Below, piece by piece: positions 58,547 to 64,000 of a stretch of 64,000 bases of DNA. Positions within the stretch are counted from its first letter, which is position 1. Each line of letters starts with the position of its first letter. A model generated the notes under the pieces. The model was not told the DNA's origin, made no database searches, and was given only the letters and a program-made list of their open reading frames with translations. Source of the stretch: Flavobacterium haoranii (GTDB lineage Bacteria > Bacteroidota > Bacteroidia > Flavobacteriales > Flavobacteriaceae); the NCBI RefSeq assembly GCF_009363055.1, contig NZ_CP045292.1, positions 2,604,001 through 2,668,000 of the forward strand, given 5' to 3'. Made by a program: the position numbers and the translations under genes.

Positions 58547-60172
58547 TTACCCTAAAAATGGATAACGATAATCTTCAGGAGTTACAAAAGTTTCTTTTAT
58601 TGTACGTGGAGAAACCCAACGTAATAAATTTAACATAGATCCAGCTTTATCGTTTGTTCCAGAAGCTCTAGCACCTCCAAAAGGTTGGTTTCCGACAACA
58701 GCACCCGTTGGTTTATCGTTTACATAGAAATTACCAGCACTATTTTCCAGTGCAATTGTAGCTTCTTCGATAGCATATCTATCTGTACTGAAAACCGCAC
58801 CTGTTAAGGCATATTCAGATGTAGTGTCAATTAATTCTAAAGTTTCGTTCCATTTAGAATCTTCGTAAACATAAATAGTTACAACTGGACCGAAAAGTTC
58901 AGTTTCCATTGTTTTGTATTTAGGATTTGTAGTAACAATTACTGTAGGTTCAATGAACCAGCCTTTAGATTTGTCGTAACCTCCACCTAAAATAATTTCT
59001 GCATCAGCATCTTGTTTAGCCTGATCAATATATGAAGCTAACTTATTGAATGAACCTTCATGAATTACAGCCGTAAAGAAATTAGACATATCTTCAGGAG
59101 AACCCATTTTCATTGAGTTAACATCAGTTTCTAATTGTGCTTTAACAGCTGGCCATAAACTACTTGGGATGTAAACACGAGAAGCAGCACTACATTTTTG
59201 GCCTTGGAATTCAAATGCTCCACGTACAATTCCTGTAACTACTTGCTTAACATTTGCAGATGGATGTGCTAAGATAAAATCTTTTCCTCCAGTTTCTCCA
59301 ACAATTCTTGGATAGGTTTTGTAATTATGAATGTTAGTTCCAATTTTTGCCCATAAATCTTTGAATACATGAGTGGATCCTGTAAAATGTAAACCAGCAA
59401 AATCAGGACTAGCTAGTAAAGTATCAGTAACCATAACAGGATCACCATAAATTACATTAATAACACCATCAGGTAAACCTGCTTCTTTGAAAATGTCGAT
59501 AATAACTTTTGCTGAGAAAATTTGACTATCACTTGGTTTCCAAACAACTACATTGCCCATCATGGCTGCACTTGAAGGTAAGTTTGCAGCAATTGCAGTA
59601 AAGTTGAATGGAGTAATTGCATATATAAATCCTTCTAAAGGTCTATGCTCAAGTCTGTTCCAAACAGAAGAATCTGAAACTGGTTGGTCGTTATAAATTT
59701 GCGACATATATTCTACGTTGAAACGTAAAAAGTCAATTAATTCACATGCGGCATCAATTTCTGCTTGGTGAATTGTTTTAGATTGTGCTATCATTGTTGC
59801 AGCATTAATCTTAGCGCGGTAAGGACCAGCTATTAACTCTGCAGCTTTTAAGAAAATTGCAGCACGATTTTCCCATGTCATTTTAGACCATTTTTTTCTT
59901 GCTTCTAAAGCTGTAGCAATAGCCTTTTCAACATGAGATTTCTCAGCTAAATGGTATTTTCCAACAATATGTTGGTGGTCATGTGGAGCCGACATGTTTT
60001 GAGTGTTGCCAGTTCTTATTTCTTCGCTACCTATATATAGAGGTACATCAATTTGTTCGTTCCACATTTTGCGGTATGCAGCTAACACTTGTTCTCTTTC
60101 AGGAGTTCCAGGAGCGTATGACTTTACAGGTTCGTTTACCGCTTTTGGAACATTAAAAAATCCTTTAGACAT
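58547..60172 (-). CDS. pruA: 1-pyrroline-5-carboxylate dehydrogenase
   Basis: Oxidises glutamate semialdehyde / P5C to glutamate in proline catabolism. 541 residues of the aldehyde dehydrogenase superfamily: AAELIAGPYRAKINAATMIAQSKTIHQAEIDAACELIDFLRFN near residue 110, EGFIYAITPFNFTAIAANLPSSAAMMGNVVVWKPSD near 175, LHFTGSTHVFKDLW near 260, VGETGGKDFILAHPSANV near 291 (catalytic Glu), FEFQGQKCSAASRVYIP near 318 (catalytic Cys), and ELFGPVVTIYVYEDSKW near 427. The long N-terminus and TGSTHVFK wording fit PruA. A -7 like TAAATTTG lies at 60209-60216 on its strand. Confidence 0.95.
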   Translation of the reverse strand: MSKGFFNVPKAVNEPVKSYAPGTPEREQVLAAYRKMWNEQIDVPLYIGSEEIRTGNTQNMSAPHDHQHIVGKYHLAEKSHVEKAIATALEARKKWSKMTWENRAAIFLKAAELIAGPYRAKINAATMIAQSKTIHQAEIDAACELIDFLRFNVEYMSQIYNDQPVSDSSVWNRLEHRPLEGFIYAITPFNFTAIAANLPSSAAMMGNVVVWKPSDSQIFSAKVIIDIFKEAGLPDGVINVIYGDPVMVTDTLLASPDFAGLHFTGSTHVFKDLWAKIGTNIHNYKTYPRIVGETGGKDFILAHPSANVKQVVTGIVRGAFEFQGQKCSAASRVYIPSSLWPAVKAQLETDVNSMKMGSPEDMSNFFTAVIHEGSFNKLASYIDQAKQDADAEIILGGGYDKSKGWFIEPTVIVTTNPKYKTMETELFGPVVTIYVYEDSKWNETLELIDTTSEYALTGAVFSTDRYAIEEATIALENSAGNFYVNDKPTGAVVGNQPFGGARASGTNDKAGSMLNLLRWVSPRTIKETFVTPEDYRYPFLG

Positions 60173-60274
60173 AATATTGTTAATTAAGAATTATATAATT
60201 TTAATGTACAAATTTACTAAAAAAATATAGTTTTTTTAGTAATAAAAGTAACTGAGTAAATTTTTGTAAGAAAA

Positions 60275-60661
60275 CTAATTAAGTGCAAAAGGAGCGCTTA
60301 ATTTAAATGTTGGAATTACAACTTGAAAACTTTTTGTTGAAGTAAAATTAATCATGTCGTAATGACCTTTCATCGCTCCAATAGGAGATGCTAACAAACA
60401 CCCTGAATTATAGATGTGCTTTTCACCTGGCTTGATTACTGGTTTTTTTCCAACAACACCTTCGCCATCAACAATCTCTATATTGTTTAGTGCATCGTAA
60501 ATTTCCCAATGTCTTGAGGTTAATTGAACAGAATCTTTACTCTGATTCTCAATTGTGATTTGGTAACTAAAAGCATAGTGAATCTTGTAGTTTTTGAAGT
60601 AAGTACCTTCAAAACTAGTAGAAACAGAAATCTTTATGCCTTTTGTAATTTGTGTTACCAT
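60275..60661 (-). CDS. apaG: ApaG domain protein
   Basis: 128 residues with the ApaG immunoglobulin-like fold: VSTSFEGTYFKNYKIHYAFSYQITIENQSKDSVQLTSRHWEIYDALNNIEIVDGEGVVGKKPVIKPGEKHIYNSGC. The RHWxI...GEGVVGxxPxIxPGxxxxYxSGC set is diagnostic. ApaG has been tied to Co2+/Mg2+ efflux and, genetically, to Ap4A metabolism, but the biochemical role is unclear. Overlaps the DUF3667 stop by 1 base, so the two are translated together. Confidence 0.92.
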   Translation of the reverse strand: MVTQITKGIKISVSTSFEGTYFKNYKIHYAFSYQITIENQSKDSVQLTSRHWEIYDALNNIEIVDGEGVVGKKPVIKPGEKHIYNSGCLLASPIGAMKGHYDMINFTSTKSFQVVIPTFKLSAPFALN

Positions 60662-61704
60662 TATTTTATCATTACGCCGAATACAAATGCAATAAACGTT
60701 ACGAAAAGAAAAGCTATTGCGAACAACGGATGTAAAATTAATAATTTAAATATTGTAATCCAACGACTAAACTGATAAAAATTTCTTAAAGAACGGTATA
60801 AATAGTATGGAAAAATTACCAAAAAGCACAAAAAAATCAGAATACCTGATAAATACTCGCTAAAAATTCCAATGATATTGAAAAGTATAAAACAGATGAA
60901 AATAAAGGTATAGAAGGAATAAACGAATATTAAATGTTCGGTATAATTGAGGTCTTTTTTGTAAAATACCAACCAAAAGATTATGGTTATAAATGGTAAA
61001 GAAAGAAAGATTAAAAAAGGTAATTTTTCGTAGAAATAATCTAAAATTTCTTTTTCAATTTCATTAGATTTAAAGGTTTTGGCTTTTAAGTATAAAAATT
61101 TATTTAATCTATTTTTTTGGAATTTAAGTGTTTCTAAAGCTTTTTCACTTGTAAGGTTTGGGTTTTTATTATAAAAATTCTTAAAACTTAGTATTTTGTA
61201 TTTTATTAACTTAAAAGAATTTTGACAATTTTCTTCTAATTTTTTTTCATTGTAGATAGAATCGGTGTGTAAATCTTTAAGTTTTTTTATTTCTGTTTTT
61301 TTAAGAAAAGTTGTTTCACAAATTATACTGTCTTTTTTTGTTTCTAAACTAAAATCGTCATTTTTATTTTCATTATGATTGATTTCTGTCAATGAAAAAC
61401 TCAAAAACAATAAAATTGAAACGCTTAAAAATAATCTAAACGGATTTGCAAAATTTGTTCTTTCTCCATTGTTAAATCTTTTTGCTAAAATTCCAGGTTT
61501 TGTAAAAATAGAAATGATTGAGTTTCTTAACTTAGAATCATAAGCATAAAAATTGGCAAAAAACTCTTCAATAAAATCGGAAAGTGTAATTTTTTTAGTT
61601 GAATTTAATTGGCCACAATAATGACAATATTTTTCGCTAAAATCAAGAGGTGTTTTACAATTTAAGCATTCGGTTCCTCTGTATTTAGAATCTTTTCTTC
61701 CCAT
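60661..61704 (-). CDS. DUF3667 membrane protein
   Basis: 347 residues. N-terminal zinc ribbon CLNCKTPLDFSEKYCHYCGQ (C-x-x-C...C-x-x-C, residues 14-33), then ITLSDFIEEFFANFYAYDSKLRNSIISIFTKPGILAKRFNNGERTNFANPFRLFLSVSILLFLSFSL, the DUF3667 block. The middle is Lys-rich and soluble, then several transmembrane helices: FLIFLSLPFITIIFWLVFY, HLIFVYSFYTFIFICFILFNIIGIF, ILIFLCFLVIFPYYLYRSL and LLILHPLFAIAFLFVTFIAFVFGV. Function unknown. Same strand and directly after the T9SS plug gene. Confidence 0.88.
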   Translation of the reverse strand: MGRKDSKYRGTECLNCKTPLDFSEKYCHYCGQLNSTKKITLSDFIEEFFANFYAYDSKLRNSIISIFTKPGILAKRFNNGERTNFANPFRLFLSVSILLFLSFSLTEINHNENKNDDFSLETKKDSIICETTFLKKTEIKKLKDLHTDSIYNEKKLEENCQNSFKLIKYKILSFKNFYNKNPNLTSEKALETLKFQKNRLNKFLYLKAKTFKSNEIEKEILDYFYEKLPFLIFLSLPFITIIFWLVFYKKDLNYTEHLIFVYSFYTFIFICFILFNIIGIFSEYLSGILIFLCFLVIFPYYLYRSLRNFYQFSRWITIFKLLILHPLFAIAFLFVTFIAFVFGVMIK

Positions 61705-62955
61705 TTAGTTGCGAATAAGTTCACTATTTATACTTGCTCTGCCAATCACTCTGTCATAGCGATCATTGTTGCCTCTGTAATAAACTAATGTTGTATAGAT
61801 GTTTTCAGTTTGGTAAAAATTACCATCAATAGCTTCTTTAAAATCTATAGCTCCATTTTTATCAGCAATAACATATTGATAGTTGTTATAACCCTGTTTT
61901 GCTAAGATTGCTTTTTCGTAAATTCCTTTTTCTTTATTGTAATCTAATTTGTATTCATCTGTTTTGGCATAACCATTAAACATTCCGTTTACATAAATAT
62001 TTTTGTCAGAAAAAAAGTCGGGAGCTTCAAGTGAAAAATACACCCAAGTATAATCAGATTCTATTTCACTGTTATCTACAGCTGATACATTTTTTACGTA
62101 AAAATTTCCATTAAAATCGGGAAAATATGTGTACACTTTGTTTTTTCTAGCTGCATTTAAATATAGATGCGAGTTGTAAATATCGCCTGCTGTTACTTGA
62201 GCTACCGTGTTGTTTGTAATTCTAATATTTGATGTGTCAAATATGTAAAATTCATTTCCGGCCCAAAATTGAGTTTCTTTATTATATCTGTAAATTAATT
62301 CGGAACCAATGGTGTACTGTGGTTTAATGTTGAATATAGCAGTATTCCAATTGCCATTTTGAAAAATGGCAACTTTTACATTTTGTTTTGGGTTTTGCAA
62401 AATGTTTTCTCCATAATTAATTGTCAATTCAACGTTTTGTTTTTCATTTATCGATTCAAAATCACGAGCTCTTCTTATTTTCATACTAACACCTAATAGG
62501 TCTTCATATATGACAAACTTTTTTGAAAAAATAATTTCTTGCTCATCATTGAAAATTTTTAGCATGTAGTTACCGCTTTTGGTAATTCTATTGAATTTAT
62601 TTGGAAAAACTTGCTTGTAATGCGAGTAAGGTTGTAATGTATTGTATGAATTTTGATAAGTCATAATTCTTTGATTGTCCATCCCTTGTAAATACTCGAC
62701 TTTTGAAAGGTTGGTTGGTGTCCAATCGTAGTTATATTGTGTAATAGTGTAGTAATAATCAGCTTCATTAGCATATAAATCATCAAACTGAATTTCGAAA
62801 CTTTCGCCTATTTGAAAAAATGGAAAAACACTATTTCCTTCCTGAAAAAAGGCAACAGTTTTTATGTTGAATGGAGGTGAAATTTCTTTTTCAATTTGTG
62901 CATTTATTGCAAAAAAAGTGAATACTAAAAATGTTGTGACAATTTTTTTAAACAT
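61705..62955 (-). CDS. Type IX secretion system plug protein (DUF5103 family)
   Basis: 416 residues from MFKKIVTTFLVFTFFAINAQ, a signal peptide; the frame is open to 63009 but without a signal in that extra part. Conserved DUF5103 features: IKTVAFFQEGNSVFPFFQIGESFEIQFDDLYANEADYYYTITQYNYDWTPTNLSKVEYLQGMDNQRI, and a C-terminal YYRGNNDRYDRVIGRASINS. In F. johnsoniae this family includes the Plug protein that caps the SprA translocon when PorV is absent. It lies directly upstream of a DUF3667 gene and diverges from nqrA. Plug assignment rests on family recall and not on an alignment. Confidence 0.85.
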   Translation of the reverse strand: MFKKIVTTFLVFTFFAINAQIEKEISPPFNIKTVAFFQEGNSVFPFFQIGESFEIQFDDLYANEADYYYTITQYNYDWTPTNLSKVEYLQGMDNQRIMTYQNSYNTLQPYSHYKQVFPNKFNRITKSGNYMLKIFNDEQEIIFSKKFVIYEDLLGVSMKIRRARDFESINEKQNVELTINYGENILQNPKQNVKVAIFQNGNWNTAIFNIKPQYTIGSELIYRYNKETQFWAGNEFYIFDTSNIRITNNTVAQVTAGDIYNSHLYLNAARKNKVYTYFPDFNGNFYVKNVSAVDNSEIESDYTWVYFSLEAPDFFSDKNIYVNGMFNGYAKTDEYKLDYNKEKGIYEKAILAKQGYNNYQYVIADKNGAIDFKEAIDGNFYQTENIYTTLVYYRGNNDRYDRVIGRASINSELIRN

Positions 62956-63079
62956 GCTATAAAGTAATGTGTTTGTGTAAAAGTAAGAAATCTTAAAAAG
63001 ATTTGACAAAAATTATGCTCAAGTCTGTAAAATTATCAATTTAGAATGAGTATAAATAATAAAATTAGCTTCTTATATT

Positions 63080-63112
63080 TTTGGTAACCATTGACCTAAT
63101 TATTTACATTTG
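63080..63112 (+). promoter_or_regulatory. nqrA promoter
   Basis: TTTG (63080-63083), 21-nt spacer, TACATTTG (63105-63112): a full Bacteroidetes-type match, 40 nt before the nqrA ATG. Confidence 0.7.
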
Positions 63113-63151
63113 TACGTTTTAAAAATTAGTACTAACCATATCTTCAATAAC

Positions 63152-64000
63152 ATGTCAAAAGACATTCGAATTAAAAAGGGTTTAGACCTTAAGTTGAAGG
63201 GTGAGGCAGCTCATGAAATAGCTACAGTAACCCGCTCGAAAGTCTATGCAATTAAGCCTTCCGATTTTCATGGTATTACACCTAAAATGGTGGTTAAAGA
63301 AGGTGCTACAGTTAAAGCCGGAGATGTTATTTTTTATTCAAAAAGTGACGAAGCGGTTAAATTTGTTTCTCCTGTAAGCGGAACTATTCAAGAAATTGTT
63401 CGTGGAGAAAAAAGAGTTATTCAAGCAATAAAAATTGTTGCTGATTCTCAAGATGTAGCAGTAGAGCATAGTAAAAAGAATCCAAAAGATTTATCAGAAA
63501 AAGAAGTAAAAGAACAATTGTTAGCTTCTGGTTGTTGGCCATTCATCAAGCAACGTCCTTATGACGTAATTGCAAATTCGGCTGATACTCCAAAAGCTAT
63601 TTTTGTATCCGGCATTAACTCAGCTCCATTAGCAGGTGATTTAAATTATGTTTTAGCGGATAAAAAAGAAGCTTTACAAGCTGGTTTTGAGGCGTTAAAA
63701 AAATTGACTGCAGGAAAAGTTCATGTAACTGTTGATGCAAAATCAAGCTTTCTTCCTTCTGTAGATGGAGTAGTTGTTCATAAAGGTGCAGGAAAACATC
63801 CAGTAGGATTAGTTTCTACACAAATTGCGGCTATTGATCCATTAAACAAAGGAGAGCGTGTTTGGGTTGTTCAAATAGAAGATGTTGTTACTATTGGAGA
63901 ATTATTCTTAAATGGTAAAGTTAATTTTGAAAAAACAGTAGCTTTAACAGGTACAGGTTTCGAAAAACCATCTTATGTAAAAGTAATTTCAGGTGCTCAA
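63152..64000 (+). CDS. nqrA: Na+-translocating NADH:quinone reductase subunit A, partial (3' end outside window)
   Basis: The frame is open from the ATG at 63152 to the window edge, 283 codons. Start: MSKDIRIKKGLDLKLKGEA, typical of NqrA. Further motifs: FHGITPKMVVKEGATVKAGDVIFYSKSDEAVKFVSPVSGTIQEIVRGEKRVIQAI (lipoyl-like/barrel-sandwich fold, residues 40-~95), LLASGCWPFIKQRPYDVIAN near 126, and GLVSTQIAAIDPLNKGERVWVVQIEDV near 228. NqrA binds quinone on the cytoplasmic side of the complex. Full length would be ~450 residues; nqrBCDEF should follow. Its presence implies sodium-motive respiration with menaquinone, made by menG at 6.4 kb. Confidence 0.95.
   Translation, partial: MSKDIRIKKGLDLKLKGEAAHEIATVTRSKVYAIKPSDFHGITPKMVVKEGATVKAGDVIFYSKSDEAVKFVSPVSGTIQEIVRGEKRVIQAIKIVADSQDVAVEHSKKNPKDLSEKEVKEQLLASGCWPFIKQRPYDVIANSADTPKAIFVSGINSAPLAGDLNYVLADKKEALQAGFEALKKLTAGKVHVTVDAKSSFLPSVDGVVVHKGAGKHPVGLVSTQIAAIDPLNKGERVWVVQIEDVVTIGELFLNGKVNFEKTVALTGTGFEKPSYVKVISGAQ

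Noticed and set aside
62956-63009. Extended N-terminus of the T9SS plug gene to 63009
   Set aside because: The signal peptide MFKKIVTTFLVFTFFAINAQ begins at 62955; the added residues would bury it.
1-64000. CRISPR array, prophage, insertion sequence, tRNA or rRNA genes
   Set aside because: No regularly spaced direct repeats, transposase, integrase, phage structural genes or tRNA-like cloverleaf were recognised on reading both strands.

Overview
The window looks like a chromosomal segment of a member of the Flavobacteriaceae, probably Flavobacterium or a close relative. DNA is very AT-rich. It carries gldA, a porT-like gene beside menG, a type IX secretion (T9SS) plug protein, a T9SS-sorted leucine-rich-repeat protein, a GLPGLI protein paired with a TonB-receptor-like barrel, and a lipoprotein version of TamA. 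Promoters fit the Bacteroidetes pattern TTTG - about 19 nt - TAnnTTTG. No tRNA, rRNA, CRISPR array, prophage or insertion sequence was recognised.

Layout. 1-9.1 kb: end of a TonB-dependent receptor, accD, fbaA, a TamL-like barrel, a TrmH/SpoU methyltransferase, porT-menG, and a coupled operon (unknown secreted protein, deoxynucleoside kinase, folA). 9.2-12.8 kb: GLPGLI protein plus outer-membrane barrel. 12.8-27.7 kb: a sulfur amino acid block with metK, cysE-cysM, then metY-metX-thrA-metZ, then metH (split in two)-metF. 28-36 kb: a TPR protein, gldA, TetR-ABC1 kinase, and a light/DNA-repair operon (DUF2256, CRY-DASH, FeS photolyase, DUF2805, SDR, folE). 36-43.7 kb: an aromatic amino acid operon (pheA, aminotransferase, tyrA, DAHP synthase-chorismate mutase), rsgA, dtd, a MazG-like gene, sugE and aroA. 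43.8-50.2 kb: queA and a kynurenine cluster (kynU, HNH, arginase family, HNH, kmo). 50.2-64 kb: cupin, HerA-like ATPase, queE, purT, an aminotransferase, a desaturase, rsmG, pruA, apaG, DUF3667, the T9SS plug and the start of nqrA.

The most striking content is layered cis-regulation of amino acid synthesis. Three very short ORFs encode peptides loaded with the amino acid made downstream: Cys before cysE-cysM, Met before metY-metX-thrA-metZ, and Phe/Tyr/Trp before pheA. Each is followed by an intrinsic terminator, and each contains an upstream segment complementary to the 5' arm of that terminator. That is the geometry of ribosome-mediated attenuation. The Cys and Met leaders are visibly related: they share a 24-nt block (22 identities) read in different frames. 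The same block of genes also has a SAM-II-like riboswitch before metK and a SAM-I-like riboswitch before metH.

Two cautions apply. Eight genes (trmH, an unknown gene, folA, tetR, an HNH gene, herA-like, purT and the T9SS leucine-rich protein) each appear to lack exactly one base in an A/T homopolymer. Systematic homopolymer undercalling in the assembly is more likely than eight pseudogenes. Also, folA, metH and aroA carry in-frame short palindromic or tandem repeats that add peptide insertions.
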